64,000 bases of DNA from Mycobacterium sp. E2733 (GCF_001667585.1 NZ_LZJZ01000083.1:1-64000); one strand, 5' to 3'. Positions 42,685 through 52,623 are shown, counted from the first letter of the stretch. The notes: generated by a model not told the origin, from the letters alone. Translations and numbers: made by a program.

Positions 42685-43824
42685 TTAGTGGCCGCAGGCG
42701 GGGCTGCGGCCCTTCATCGTCGCCACCCGCCCCAGCGCGTCGTCGACCCGCTGCGCGGGCAACTCGCCTGCCGCCACCGCCTTCTGCAGCCGGTCCAAGA
42801 CCGCGGGCACCTCGTCGGTGGTGACCCAGAGCGCGACGTCGGTGCCGGCCCGCAGAGCGCGCAGGACCGCCTCGGCGACGCCGTACCGGTCGGAGATCGC
42901 GCCCATGCTGGACAGGTCGTCGGTGAACACCGGTCCGTTGAACGGCGGGGCGCCGTAGCCGACGCCGTTGCGCAGCAGCTGCACCGCCGCGGGGCTCAGG
43001 CTCGCGGGGTCGTCGCCGGTCAACCCGGGGACCTGCAAGTGGCCCAGCATCACCGCGACCGGGGCGGCGGTGATGAGCGTCCGGTACGGCACCAGGTCGA
43101 GGTTCTGCAGGTCACTCAGCGGCGGCGTCACCACGCCGCCGGTGTGCGAGTCGCCCGAGCCGTGCCCGTGTCCGGGGAAGTGCTTGAGGACCGGCAGCAG
43201 TCCCGCGTCCCGCAGGCCTTGGGCGTACGCCCCGGCGTAGGCGATGACCGTGTTGGGATCACCCCCGAACGAGCGGTCCCCGATCACGCCGCTGGTGGCG
43301 TCGGTGACGTCGACGACGGGGGCGAAGTCGATGGTGATGCCGAGGTCGCGCATCTTCTTGCCGCGCTCGGCCGCCAGGTCGTGGACCTGGGCGGCGGTCT
43401 GGGTCTGGGCCAGCTCCCGGGGCGACGGTGCCGCGCCGATCAGCGACCGCAACCGGGAGACCCGGCCGCCCTCCTCGTCGACGCTGACCGCCAACGGCAG
43501 CGGTCCCGCCTTGGCCGCGATGTCGGCCAGCGGGCCCTTGAAGATGGACAGGTCCGTCCAGCTGCCGATGAAGATGCCGCCGACGTGGTAGCCGTTGACC
43601 ACCGATCGGGCGTCATCGGCGTTCTTCACACCCACCATCAGCAGCTGGGCCAGCTTGTCGCGGACCGGCAGCGCGGTGACGTCGCCGCACGCCGGTGGCG
43701 CTGGTGCGGCCGCCGGCTTGCCGGCCGAGGTCGACGGGCCGGGTGGCCGGCCGGCGTGGTGGGCGCAGCCTGCCAGCAACGCCGACACGGAGACGAGCAC
43801 GGCCAAGGTGCGCGAAAATGACAT
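42685..43824 (-). CDS. lpqI: Lipoprotein beta-N-acetylglucosaminidase LpqI (GH3, NagZ-like)
   Basis: A 379-residue glycoside hydrolase family 3 lipoprotein. The signal peptide ends in the lipobox LLAGC (Cys20), so it is anchored outside the membrane. The catalytic region has DEEGGRVSRLR, the NagZ motif KHFPGHGHGSGDSH with the unusual Asp-His acid/base pair, and the nucleophile in VFTDDLSSMGA. It releases N-acetylglucosamine from muropeptides, recycling peptidoglycan. A Pro/Ala linker (22-45) separates anchor and enzyme. It matches recalled Rv0237. Confidence 0.93.
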   Translation of the reverse strand: MSFSRTLAVLVSVSALLAGCAHHAGRPPGPSTSAGKPAAAPAPPACGDVTALPVRDKLAQLLMVGVKNADDARSVVNGYHVGGIFIGSWTDLSIFKGPLADIAAKAGPLPLAVSVDEEGGRVSRLRSLIGAAPSPRELAQTQTAAQVHDLAAERGKKMRDLGITIDFAPVVDVTDATSGVIGDRSFGGDPNTVIAYAGAYAQGLRDAGLLPVLKHFPGHGHGSGDSHTGGVVTPPLSDLQNLDLVPYRTLITAAPVAVMLGHLQVPGLTGDDPASLSPAAVQLLRNGVGYGAPPFNGPVFTDDLSSMGAISDRYGVAEAVLRALRAGTDVALWVTTDEVPAVLDRLQKAVAAGELPAQRVDDALGRVATMKGRSPACGH

Positions 43825-43950
43825 CGGGCCATGCTTTCATGGCGCTATCCGGGCCTCCGGATCTGGGGAGCGACGAGGTTTTCGTCGGGGGTTTTCTTCT
43901 TCGGCTGCGGGGGCACTCCTGGGCTGGTGCCAGCGGGGCTAGGGGGCAAG

Positions 43951-44160
43951 ATGCCAGCGTTGACCGGTTTCACTCTGGCCGCGGCGGCCAGCATCGCGGT
44001 GGGTCTGTCGGTGGGTGTCGCGACGACGGTCGGCGTGACGCTGTCCGTTGCCGACCACGGGATGGCGCCGGTGCGGGGCCATCCGGCTCCGCTCAGCCCG
44101 CTCGGGCCCCATCAGGTCCAGTACGGCGACCGGTGCTTTCACGGACACTGTCTGCCCTGA
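43951..44160 (+). CDS. Small exported DUF2613-like protein, first copy
   Basis: A 69-residue protein, MPALTGFTLAAAASIAVGLSVGVATTVGVTL, with one long hydrophobic N-terminal segment (residues 8-33). A short polar tail with two Cys follows, ending VQYGDRCFHGHCLP. An AGGGGG ribosome site precedes the ATG. The layout and the QYGDR/EYGNR ending resemble the DUF2613 peptide encoded 84 bp downstream, so this is probably a diverged tandem paralogue. It should sit in or outside the membrane. Function is unknown. Confidence 0.7.
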   Translation: MPALTGFTLAAAASIAVGLSVGVATTVGVTLSVADHGMAPVRGHPAPLSPLGPHQVQYGDRCFHGHCLP

Positions 44161-44243
44161 CGAGCGCTCCGGGGCGCCGACCCGCTTCTGCTAGGTTGGC
44201 GCTAGGCCGACTACGTTTTCCCGATGCTGTTAAGGAGCCGTTG

Positions 44244-44417
44244 ATGAACCGGATCATTGCGCCCGCCGCCGCGAGCGTGGTGGTCGGTCTGTTGCTCGGC
44301 GCGGCAGCGATCTTCGGGATCACCTTGATGGTGCAGCAGGACACGAAACCGCCACTCCCCGGGGGCGATCCGCAGTCGTCAGTGCTCAACCGGGTCGAGT
44401 ACGGCAACCGTAGCTAG
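44244..44417 (+). CDS. DUF2613 small membrane protein
   Basis: A 57-residue protein with one hydrophobic helix (IIAPAAASVVVGLLLGAAAIFGITLMV) and a polar tail ending SSVLNRVEYGNRS. A TAAGGAG ribosome site precedes the ATG. Length and position match recalled Rv0236A, next to aftD. It probably remains membrane-anchored or is a cleaved exported peptide. The overlap region with the upstream extension of the aftD frame is noted under that gene. Confidence 0.82.
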   Translation: MNRIIAPAAASVVVGLLLGAAAIFGITLMVQQDTKPPLPGGDPQSSVLNRVEYGNRS

Positions 44418-44550
44418 CGGCGAAGCCGGGCACACTGGGTCGCCGCCTGCGGACTCAGCGGCCGTAGCGGCGGCCGGCCCGCCGGCCCCTGGCTTTCCGG
44501 CCGCGCCCGTTTCGCGCCGATGGCTGTGGCTGGTCGGTGCGCTCGCCTGC

Positions 44551-47500
44551 GTGCTGACGTTCGGCCAGTCCCCCGGGCGGGTCTCCCCCGACACCAAACT
44601 CGACCTCACCGCCAACCCGCTGCGCTTCCTGGCACGGGCCACCAACCTGTGGAACAGCGAACTCCCATTCGGGCAGGCGCAGAACCAGGCCTACGGCTAT
44701 CTGTTCCCGCACGGCACCTTTTTCGCGATCGGCCATCTGCTCTCCGTGCCCGGGTGGATCGCCCAACGGCTGTGGTGGGCGCTGCTGCTCACCATCGGCT
44801 TCTGGGGCCTGTTGCGCGTCGCGGAGGCGCTGGGCATCGGCAGCCCTGCGTCGCGGATGATCGGCGCCGCCGCGTTCGCGCTGTCGCCGCGGGTGCTGAC
44901 CACCCTGGGGTCCATCTCGTCGGAAACCCTGCCGATGATGTTGGCGCCGTGGGTGTTGCTGCCCACGATCATGGCCCTGCGGGGCTCCGCCAACCGGTCG
45001 GTGCGAGCGCTCGCCGCGCGGGCCGGTCTGGCCGTCGCGTTGATGGGCGCGGTCAACGCGATCGCCACGTTGGCCGGCTGCCTGCCCGCGGTGATCTGGT
45101 GGGCGTGCCACCGCCCGAACCGGCTGTGGTGGCGCTACACCGGGTGGTGGCTCATGGCGCTGTTTTTGGCGACGCTGTGGTGGGTGGTGGCGCTGGTGAT
45201 GCTGCGCGCCATCAGCCCGCCCTTCCTGGACTTCATCGAATCCTCCGGTGTGACAACGCAATGGTCGTCGCTGACCGAGATACTGCGCGGCACCGACAGC
45301 TGGACCCCGTACGTGGCGCCGACCGCCACCGCGGGCGCGCCGCTGGTGACCGGCTCGGCGGCCGTCCTGGCCACCTGCCTGGTCGCGGCGGCCGGGCTGG
45401 CCGGGCTGGCCAGTCCGCGAATGCCGGCGCGTGGACGGTTGGTGGCGATGCTGCTGGCCGGCGTGGTGCTGATGGCCGCCGGTTACAGCGGTGGGCTGGG
45501 CTCGCCGGTGGCGCACGCCGTGCAGGCATTCCTGGACGCTGGCGGGGCGCCGCTGCGCAACGTGCACAAGCTGGGGTCGGTGATTCGGATCCCGATCGCG
45601 CTGGGCATCGCACAGGTGTTGGGCCGCATACCGCTGCCCGGTCGGGGGCCCGTCTCGGCGTGGCTGCACGCGTTCGCCCACCCGGAACGCGACCGCCGGG
45701 TGGCGGTCGCGATCGTGGTGCTGACGGCGCTGATGGTGAGCACCTCGCTGGCCTGGACCGGCCGGCTGACACCGCCCGGAACTTTCAGCGCGATCCCCCG
45801 CTACTGGCAGGAGACCGCCGACTGGCTCGACCGGCACAATACGGGGACGCCGGTCCCCGGCCGGGTGCTGGTGGCTCCGGGGGCACCGTTCGCCACGCAG
45901 GTGTGGGGCACCAGCCATGACGAACCGCTGCAGGTGCTCGGCGGCAGCCCGTGGGGCGTGCGCGACTCCATCCCGTTGACCCCGCCGCAAACCATCCGGG
46001 CGCTGGACTCGGTGCAACGCCTGTTCGCCGCCGGGCGCCCCTCGGCCGGCCTCGCCGATACCCTGGCCCGCCAAGGCATTTCGTATGTGGTGCTGCGCAA
46101 CGATCTGGACCCCGACACGTCGCGCTCGGCGCGCCCCATCCTGGTGCACCGGGCCATCGACGGGTCGCCTGGCCTGCAGAAGGTGGCGCAGTTCGGCGAT
46201 CCGGTGGGGCCCGGCAACCTGGCGGGCTTCGTCGCCGACAGCGGGCTGCGCCCGCGATACCCGGCCATAGAGATTTACCGGGTGGGGGTCGCCGGCGATC
46301 CGGGCGCGCCGTACTTCGCCGACGTCGACCGGTTGCCCCGGGTGGCCGGCGGGCCGGAGGTGCTGCTGCGCCTCGACGAACGGCGCCGGCTGCAAGGCGG
46401 GGCGCCGCTGGGCCCGGTGCTGATGACCGCCGACGCGCGCGGCGCCGGTTTGCCGGTGCCGGTGGCGACCGTCACCGACACCCCCGTGGCGCGCGAGACC
46501 GATTACGGGCGGGTGGACCACCATTCGTCGGCCATCCGGGCCGCGGGCGACGCCCGGCATACCTACAACCGAGTGCCCGACTACCCCGTCCCGGGGGCCG
46601 ACCCGGTGCTCGGCGCCTGGACCGGCGGGCGGATCACCGTGTCGAGCTCGTCGTCGGACTCCACCGCGATGCCCGACGTCGCGCCGGCGACCTCCCCCAT
46701 CGCCGCCATCGACGGGGATCCGGCGACCGCCTGGGTGTCCAACTCCCTGCAATCGGCCGTCGGCCAGTGGCTGCAGGTCGATTTCGACCACCCGGTGACC
46801 AACGCGGCGATCACCCTGACCCCCAGCGCGACGGCCGTCGGCGCGCAGGTGCGCCGCATCCTGATCGAAACCGCGACCGGCAGCACGACGCTGCGGTTCG
46901 ACGAGCCAGGCAAGCCACTCGCCGCCGCATTGCCCTACGGCGAGACGCCGTGGGTGCGGATCACCGCCGCGGGCACCGACGACGGGTCGCCCGGCGTGCA
47001 ATTCGGCATCACCGACCTGTCGATCACCCAGTACGACGCGTCCGGATTCGCCCACCAGCTCGACCTGCGGCACACCGTGCGGGTCCCCGGGCCGCCGCCC
47101 GGCTCGGCGGTCGCGGGCTGGGACCTGGGTTCAGAACTGCTCGGCAGGCCGGGCTGCGCGTCGACGCCGGACGGCGTGCGCTGCGCGCCGTCCATGGCGC
47201 TGGCGCCCGAGGAGCCGGTGAATCTCAGCCGGACGCTGACCGTCCCGGCGCCGATGTCGGTGACCCCGCTGGTGTGGGTGCGGCCACGGCAGGGACCCAA
47301 GCTGGCCGACCTGATCGCCGAGCCGAACACCACCCGGGCGCGGGGCGACTCCGATCTGGTCGACGTCCTCGGCTCGGCGTATGCGGCGACCGACGGCGAT
47401 CCGGCCACCGCGTGGACGGCATCGCAGCGGGTGGTGCAACACAAGGCGCCCCCAACGTTGACGCTCACCCTGCCGCGGCCCAGCGAAGTCACCGGGCTGC

Positions 47501-48738
47501 GGCTGACGCCGAGCCGGTCGGCGTTACCCGCCCATCCGACGGTGGTGGCGGTCAACCTGGGCGACGGCCCGCAGGTGCGTGCGTTGAAGCGCGGCGAACA
47601 GCAAACCCTCCCGCTGCATCCCCGGGTGACCGACAGCGTCACCGTCAGCCTGCTGGACTGGGAAGACGTCATCGACCGCAACGCGCTGGGTTTCGACCAG
47701 CTCAAGCCGCCCGGGCTGGCGGAGCTGGCGGTGCTTGGTGCCGACGGCAAACCGATCGCCCCCGCGAACGCCGCTCGTGACCGCGCGCGCGAGATCACCG
47801 TCGACTGCGACCACGGCCCGGTGGTCGCGGTCGCGGGCCGGTTCGTGCACACCTCGATCCGCGCCACCGTCGGCGCACTGCTCGACGACGAGCCCGTTGC
47901 GGCACGGGCGTGCGACCGCGACCCGATCGCGCTGCCGGCGGGTCAGCAGGAGCTGCTGGTCAGCCCGGGCGCCCAGTTCGTCGTCGACGGCGTTGAGCTG
48001 TCGCCGCCGGACGTGGCCGCCGCCACGCCCGGCCCCGTCAGAGTTCCCGTGTGGCGGGCGTGGGGTCCGGACCGTCGCGAGGTGCAGGCTCAGCCGTCGA
48101 CAACGTCGCGGGTGCTGGTGATCCCCGAGAGCATCAACCCCGGTTGGGTGGCGCGCACCGGCAACGGGACCCGGCTGAATCCGGTCGCCGTCAACGGCTG
48201 GCAGCAGGGCTGGGTGGTGCCGCCCGGAGACCCCGGCACCATCACGCTGACCTTCCCGTCCAACGCGCCCTACCGCGCGGGCCTGGGGCTGGGGCTGGCC
48301 TTGCTGCCGCTGCTGGCAATGCTCGCGCTGTGGCGCACCCGAGGCGGGCGGTCCGACGACGCGCCCGCCCAACCGTGGCAGCCGGGGACATGGGCGGGAA
48401 TCGCGGTGCTGGGCTGCGGGGCGGTGATCGCCGGGGTGGTCGGGGTGGTCGTGGTCGGCGGCGGCCTGGGCTTGCGGTACGCGCTGCGCCGCCGCCGGTT
48501 GGACGGTGCCGCGATTGTCCTGAGCGCCGGCGGGCTCATCCTGGCCGGGGCGGTGTTGTCACGGCATCCCTGGCGGTCGGTCGACGGCTACGCGGGTCAT
48601 TCCGCGAATGTTCAGCTGCTGGCGCTGATTTCGCTCGCGGTGGTTGCCGCTTGCGCGGTGACGATGCGGTCCGAGGATCGGACCGAGGTGGGGGCACCCC
48701 CAGCCGCGGAGCGGCGAGGGGGCGAACCGCGCCATTGA
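44551..48738 (+). CDS. aftD: Arabinofuranosyltransferase AftD
   Basis: A 1395-residue (as called) GT-C membrane glycosyltransferase that adds alpha-1,3 arabinofuranose branches in arabinogalactan and lipoarabinomannan. N-terminal ~400 residues hold about 10 helices. A large extracytoplasmic part follows, with carbohydrate-binding-like beta domains (DGDPATAWVSNSLQSAVGQWLQVDF, repeated near GDPATAWTASQRVV). Helices return after about residue 1235. It matches recalled Rv0236c. The N-terminus is uncertain: GTG 44551 lies inside the first helix (WLWLVGALACVLTFGQSPG), yet no ATG, GTG or TTG occurs in this frame for ~220 bp upstream. Homology continues to about 44503. Confidence 0.93.
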   Translation: MLTFGQSPGRVSPDTKLDLTANPLRFLARATNLWNSELPFGQAQNQAYGYLFPHGTFFAIGHLLSVPGWIAQRLWWALLLTIGFWGLLRVAEALGIGSPASRMIGAAAFALSPRVLTTLGSISSETLPMMLAPWVLLPTIMALRGSANRSVRALAARAGLAVALMGAVNAIATLAGCLPAVIWWACHRPNRLWWRYTGWWLMALFLATLWWVVALVMLRAISPPFLDFIESSGVTTQWSSLTEILRGTDSWTPYVAPTATAGAPLVTGSAAVLATCLVAAAGLAGLASPRMPARGRLVAMLLAGVVLMAAGYSGGLGSPVAHAVQAFLDAGGAPLRNVHKLGSVIRIPIALGIAQVLGRIPLPGRGPVSAWLHAFAHPERDRRVAVAIVVLTALMVSTSLAWTGRLTPPGTFSAIPRYWQETADWLDRHNTGTPVPGRVLVAPGAPFATQVWGTSHDEPLQVLGGSPWGVRDSIPLTPPQTIRALDSVQRLFAAGRPSAGLADTLARQGISYVVLRNDLDPDTSRSARPILVHRAIDGSPGLQKVAQFGDPVGPGNLAGFVADSGLRPRYPAIEIYRVGVAGDPGAPYFADVDRLPRVAGGPEVLLRLDERRRLQGGAPLGPVLMTADARGAGLPVPVATVTDTPVARETDYGRVDHHSSAIRAAGDARHTYNRVPDYPVPGADPVLGAWTGGRITVSSSSSDSTAMPDVAPATSPIAAIDGDPATAWVSNSLQSAVGQWLQVDFDHPVTNAAITLTPSATAVGAQVRRILIETATGSTTLRFDEPGKPLAAALPYGETPWVRITAAGTDDGSPGVQFGITDLSITQYDASGFAHQLDLRHTVRVPGPPPGSAVAGWDLGSELLGRPGCASTPDGVRCAPSMALAPEEPVNLSRTLTVPAPMSVTPLVWVRPRQGPKLADLIAEPNTTRARGDSDLVDVLGSAYAATDGDPATAWTASQRVVQHKAPPTLTLTLPRPSEVTGLRLTPSRSALPAHPTVVAVNLGDGPQVRALKRGEQQTLPLHPRVTDSVTVSLLDWEDVIDRNALGFDQLKPPGLAELAVLGADGKPIAPANAARDRAREITVDCDHGPVVAVAGRFVHTSIRATVGALLDDEPVAARACDRDPIALPAGQQELLVSPGAQFVVDGVELSPPDVAAATPGPVRVPVWRAWGPDRREVQAQPSTTSRVLVIPESINPGWVARTGNGTRLNPVAVNGWQQGWVVPPGDPGTITLTFPSNAPYRAGLGLGLALLPLLAMLALWRTRGGRSDDAPAQPWQPGTWAGIAVLGCGAVIAGVVGVVVVGGGLGLRYALRRRRLDGAAIVLSAGGLILAGAVLSRHPWRSVDGYAGHSANVQLLALISLAVVAACAVTMRSEDRTEVGAPPAAERRGGEPRH

Positions 48739-48864
48739 CGTCGGTGGTGACGGCGCGCCGGTCCCGCGACGAATAGCCGCCCCAGGGTATTGGCTGGCGG
48801 TTTACCGACTGGTTGACTGGATATGCGGGTCCCTACGACCGCCACCGTCCAAGGAGTTACGGCC

Positions 48865-50310
48865 ATGGGCTGGTTTTCCGCTCCCGAATATTGGCTCGGC
48901 AGACTGGTGCTCGAGCGGGGCGCCGCGGTGGTCTACCTGCTCGCGTTCGTCGCAGCCGCGGCCCAGTTCCGGGCGCTCATCGGGGAGCACGGGCTGCAGC
49001 CGATTCCGCGGTTCTTGGCCGGGCAATCGTTTTGGCGGACGCCCAGTCTGTTTCATCTGCGCTACTCCGATCGCTTGTTCTCGGCGGTCTCCTGGTTCGG
49101 CGCGGCACTGTCGGCGGCGATCGTCGTTGGCGCTGCCGACGCGGTGCCGCTCTGGGCGGCCATGCTCATGTGGCTGACGCTGTGGGCGCTCTACCTTTCG
49201 ATCGTCAACGTCGGGCAGAGCTGGTATGCGTTCGGGTGGGAATCGCTGTTGCTGGAGACCGGCTTTGTGCTGATCTTCCTGGGCAACGACCAGGTGGCGC
49301 CGCCCGTGCTGACGTTATGGATGGCCCGGTTGCTGTTGTTCCGAGTGGAATTCGGTGCCGGGTTGATCAAAATGCGGGGCGATCCATGCTGGCGCGACCT
49401 GACGTGTCTGTACTACCACCACGAAACGCAGCCCATGCCTGGGCCGTTGAGCTGGTTCTTCCACCACCTGCCCAAGCCGCTGCATCGAATCGAGGTGGCG
49501 GGCAATCATTTCGCCCAACTGGTCGTGCCGTTCGGATTGTTCGCGCCACAACCGGTGGCGAGCATCGCCGCGGCGATCATCGTCGTCACTCAGCTGTGGC
49601 TGGTGGTGTCGGGCAACTTCGCCTGGCTCAATTGGGTGACGATCCTGCTGGCGTGCAGCGCAATTGACGAGTCGTCGGTTTCCGTGGTGTTCGGCCCGCA
49701 TGCCCGCGCCGCTCTGCCGGGGCCGCCGCTGTGGTTCGCAGCGTTGGTGATCGCGTTCGCGGCGGCGGTGTTGTTCATGAGTTACTGGCCGGTGCGCAAC
49801 ATGCTGTCTTCGCGTCAGCGAATGAACATGTCGTTCAACTCTTTTCACCTCGTCAACACGTACGGCGCATTCGGCAGCATCGGGCGTGTCCGCCGCGAGG
49901 TGGTGATCGAAGGCACCGAGGACGCACGCCTGAGCGACCAGACGGTGTGGAAAGAGTACGAATTCAAGGGGAAGCCCGGCGCCGTGGGTCGGCTTCCGCG
50001 GCAGTGGGCGCCCTACCATCTGCGGCTGGATTGGCTGATGTGGTTCGCCGCGATCTCGCCCGGCTACGCGCAGCCATGGCTGACACCGTTTCTGCAGCGG
50101 CTGCTGCGCAACGACCGGCACACGCTGCGCCTGTTGCGGCACAATCCATTTCCGGATTCGCCACCGCGTTATGTGCGCGCGCGGCTCTACGAGTATCGCT
50201 TCACGACGCCCGCCGAGCTGCGCCGCGAGCGGGCCTGGTGGCATCGGACACTGGTCGGCGGGTACGTCCGGCCGATGACGCTGCCGGCAGCGACGTCACA
50301 GCACGGCTGA
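48865..50310 (+). CDS. Lipase maturation factor family membrane protein
   Basis: A 481-residue membrane protein of the LMF1 (DUF1222) family, with several helices in the first ~320 residues. The conserved WYAFGWESLLLETGF and MARLLLFRVEFGAGLIKMRGDPCWRDLTCLYYHHETQPMPGPLSW blocks are clear. The C-terminus is a soluble domain with FNSFHLVNTYGAFG and EYEFKGKPG. In vertebrates LMF1 helps lipases fold; the bacterial role is unknown. The internal ATG at 48865 has AAGGAG before it and agrees with recalled Rv0235c (482 residues). Confidence 0.87.
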   Translation: MGWFSAPEYWLGRLVLERGAAVVYLLAFVAAAAQFRALIGEHGLQPIPRFLAGQSFWRTPSLFHLRYSDRLFSAVSWFGAALSAAIVVGAADAVPLWAAMLMWLTLWALYLSIVNVGQSWYAFGWESLLLETGFVLIFLGNDQVAPPVLTLWMARLLLFRVEFGAGLIKMRGDPCWRDLTCLYYHHETQPMPGPLSWFFHHLPKPLHRIEVAGNHFAQLVVPFGLFAPQPVASIAAAIIVVTQLWLVVSGNFAWLNWVTILLACSAIDESSVSVVFGPHARAALPGPPLWFAALVIAFAAAVLFMSYWPVRNMLSSRQRMNMSFNSFHLVNTYGAFGSIGRVRREVVIEGTEDARLSDQTVWKEYEFKGKPGAVGRLPRQWAPYHLRLDWLMWFAAISPGYAQPWLTPFLQRLLRNDRHTLRLLRHNPFPDSPPRYVRARLYEYRFTTPAELRRERAWWHRTLVGGYVRPMTLPAATSQHG

Positions 50311-50349
50311 CCTATGCCGCGTAACCCTCGCCGTCGCGCGGGAGTTTCG

Positions 50350-50643
50350 TCATGCGACGTACTGCGGGCAGTAGTACTCGATTGCCAGGTCCACGAACGC
50401 AGCGGGGCTGGGGAAACGCGCGAACCGGTCTGTGCGGGCGATCGCTTCGGCCGGCTGTCCATTCTTCCGGTCCGTGCAAACGGCTCCCGCAGCCTGAATC
50501 GGGTCTACAGACTCGGGCACCACGATGTCGCTGCCACGGAGGGCGACGAGGAAGCTGTCATCGTTTGGTGATGCGCTTGCGTGGCCAGGTACGCAAATGG
50601 CGACCGCACAGCAGGCGATGGGGGCGATTACGTACTTCCTCAT
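50350..50643 (-). CDS. Secreted DUF732-like small protein
   Basis: A 97-residue protein with a clear signal peptide (MRKYVIAPIACCAVAICVPGHASA, cut before SPNDDSF). The mature part has DDSFLVALRGSDIV, AGAVCTDRKNG and AAFVDLAIEYYCPQY with two Cys, the DUF732 pattern common in mycobacterial exported proteins. The start at 50643 is chosen because the signal peptide begins there with GAAGGGAA before it. It lies tail-to-tail with the LMF gene. Function is unknown. Confidence 0.8.
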   Translation of the reverse strand: MRKYVIAPIACCAVAICVPGHASASPNDDSFLVALRGSDIVVPESVDPIQAAGAVCTDRKNGQPAEAIARTDRFARFPSPAAFVDLAIEYYCPQYVA

Positions 50644-50897
50644 GGGCGTTCCCTTCGTCTTTACACCATGGTCACCATTAACGGCCATGTCGCGCAACCG
50701 GCTTTGCTTGACGGTTGGGCTGCTGGTTGACCATGTGCAGCAGACCCCGGTTGGTATTCAGTTCAGGTACCGCGCACGCCGTCTGCGCCACGAAGAACGG
50801 CGGTAACCAGCCGCCCGAGTGTGCCCCGCCCGAGGGACCAGCCGGGCTTTACACCGCACATATCTGCAGACAGGTGTGGTGCCCGGCCGACCTTGGA

Positions 50898-52544
50898 TTA
50901 CAGCGTCTCGTCCAGCTCGCCGAGCCGGTCGGTCAGCCGCAGATTATCCGAGTAGTCGACCGGGCAGGAGATCACCGACACCCCGGCGTCGTCGAGTGCG
51001 GCCCGCAGCGTCGGCAACAGTTCCTCGGCGCTGTTGACGCGATACCCCTTGGCGCCGAAGCTTTCCGCGTAGGTCACCACGTCCGGGTTGCTGAACTTCA
51101 CGTAGTAGTGCGCGCCGAGCTCGAGGTCCATTTTCCACTCGATGAGGCCGTAACCGCCGTCGTCCCAAATCAGCACCACCAGCGGTATCCGCTCGCGGAC
51201 GGCGGTCTCGATTTCCTGCGAGTTCATCAGGAAGGCGCCGTCCCCGACGACGGCCAACACCTTCGAGTCGGGCCTCGCCAGCTTGACACCGAGCGCGCCG
51301 GGCAGCGCAAACCCCATGGTGGACAAGCCGTTTGACACCAGGCAGGTGTTGCACTCGTACGTCGGGTAGAGCCGCGCCATCCACATCTTGGTGGCGCCGG
51401 TGTCGACCAGGACGACGTCGCTGCGGCTCAGCGCGGCGCGGGTGTCGGCCACCACCCGCGCCGGAGCGAGCGGATATCGCGAATCCTCTTGCCCACGAGC
51501 GAATTCCTCGGCAAGCAGGCCGTGGCCGGGCACCTCGGGGTCGGCCTCGTAAGCGTGACCGTCGAGCGCGTCCGTCAATGCGTCCAAGGAGGCGCTGATG
51601 TCGCCGATGATCCCGACGCCCACCGAATAGTGCGCGTCGACCTCGGCCGGGAACCGGTGAATGTGGATGATCTTCTTGTCGGCCTGCGGGTTGATCCGGA
51701 CCGGGTCGAACTCCTGCAGCTCGTACCCGACCGCGATGACCACGTCGGCGTTGTCGAAGCCGAAGTTGACGTAGTCGTGCCGCATGAACCCGAGGGTCCC
51801 GATGCTGTTGGGATGGTCATCGGGCATCACGCCCTTGCCGTGGAAGGTGTTGGCCACCGGGATGCCGAATTCCTCGGAGAACCGGACCAGGGCCGCGGTG
51901 GCGTTGCCGCGGGCGGCGCCGTGCCCGGCCAGCACCACCGGCCGCTTCGCCTTGCGCAGGATGTCGACCGCGCGCTCCACCTGACCGGGTGCGGGGGCAT
52001 CCGGACGAACGACGTTGCGCGGCAACGGCGTCAGGTCGTAATCGGTCTCGTCGGCATCGATGTGCTCGGGGACGGCCAAATAGACCGCCGCCGGGCGTTC
52101 GGTCTCGGCGACCTTGAAGGCCTTGCGGAACATCTCGGGGATGGCGCGCGCGGTTGGCACCCCGGCCGCCCATCGCGTGATCGGCGCGAACATCGACACC
52201 AGGTCGACGTACTGGTGGGACTCTTTGAATTCCCGGTCGTGGCCCACCTGCGCGGAGATCGCAACCAACGGGGTGCTGTTGGTGGTGGCGTCGGCCACGC
52301 CGAGCTGCATGTTGATCGCGCCCGGCCCCAAGGTGCTCGACACCACCGCCGCGCGGCCGGTCACCCGCCCGTACATCTCAGCCATGAAGGCCGCGCCCTG
52401 CTCGTGCCGGGTGAGCACATAGCGGATGCTCGACGACGCCAGCGCCTGCACGAAGCGGATGTTCTCCTCCCCCGGCAGGCCGAAGACCACGGAAACACCC
52501 TCGTTTTCCAGGCACTTGACCATCAGTTCGGCGGCTTTACTCAT
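50898..52544 (-). CDS. ThDP-dependent acetolactate synthase-like enzyme
   Basis: A 548-residue thiamine-diphosphate enzyme of the acetolactate synthase/AlsS type. The catalytic Glu48 lies in RHEQGAAFMAEMYGRVTG. The Mg-ThDP motif is GDGAFLMNSQEIETAVRERIPLVVLIWDDGGYG (about 430-460), followed by EWKMDLELGAHYYVKFSNPDVVTYAESFGAKG. It may form acetolactate from pyruvate or decarboxylate another 2-oxo acid. The ATG at 52544 has GGGAGG before it; a longer frame adds 55 residues. It is divergent from gabD1 by 79 bp, which suggests a linked aldehyde metabolism. It has no counterpart at this place in H37Rv as recalled. Confidence 0.83.
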   Translation of the reverse strand: MSKAAELMVKCLENEGVSVVFGLPGEENIRFVQALASSSIRYVLTRHEQGAAFMAEMYGRVTGRAAVVSSTLGPGAINMQLGVADATTNSTPLVAISAQVGHDREFKESHQYVDLVSMFAPITRWAAGVPTARAIPEMFRKAFKVAETERPAAVYLAVPEHIDADETDYDLTPLPRNVVRPDAPAPGQVERAVDILRKAKRPVVLAGHGAARGNATAALVRFSEEFGIPVANTFHGKGVMPDDHPNSIGTLGFMRHDYVNFGFDNADVVIAVGYELQEFDPVRINPQADKKIIHIHRFPAEVDAHYSVGVGIIGDISASLDALTDALDGHAYEADPEVPGHGLLAEEFARGQEDSRYPLAPARVVADTRAALSRSDVVLVDTGATKMWMARLYPTYECNTCLVSNGLSTMGFALPGALGVKLARPDSKVLAVVGDGAFLMNSQEIETAVRERIPLVVLIWDDGGYGLIEWKMDLELGAHYYVKFSNPDVVTYAESFGAKGYRVNSAEELLPTLRAALDDAGVSVISCPVDYSDNLRLTDRLGELDETL

Positions 52545-52623
52545 CCGGCACCTCCCTTGGGGGAACGATAGTGGCAGGCTGGGTGTTGGACCTCTTACCA
52601 ACCCCGAAGCGAAGGATGTCAGC

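Noticed and set aside
44455..47073. Very long minus-strand frame opposite aftD
   Set aside because: It is the mirror of a well-supported conserved gene in high-GC DNA; the product is low-complexity Arg/Gly/His/Gln-rich with no domain.
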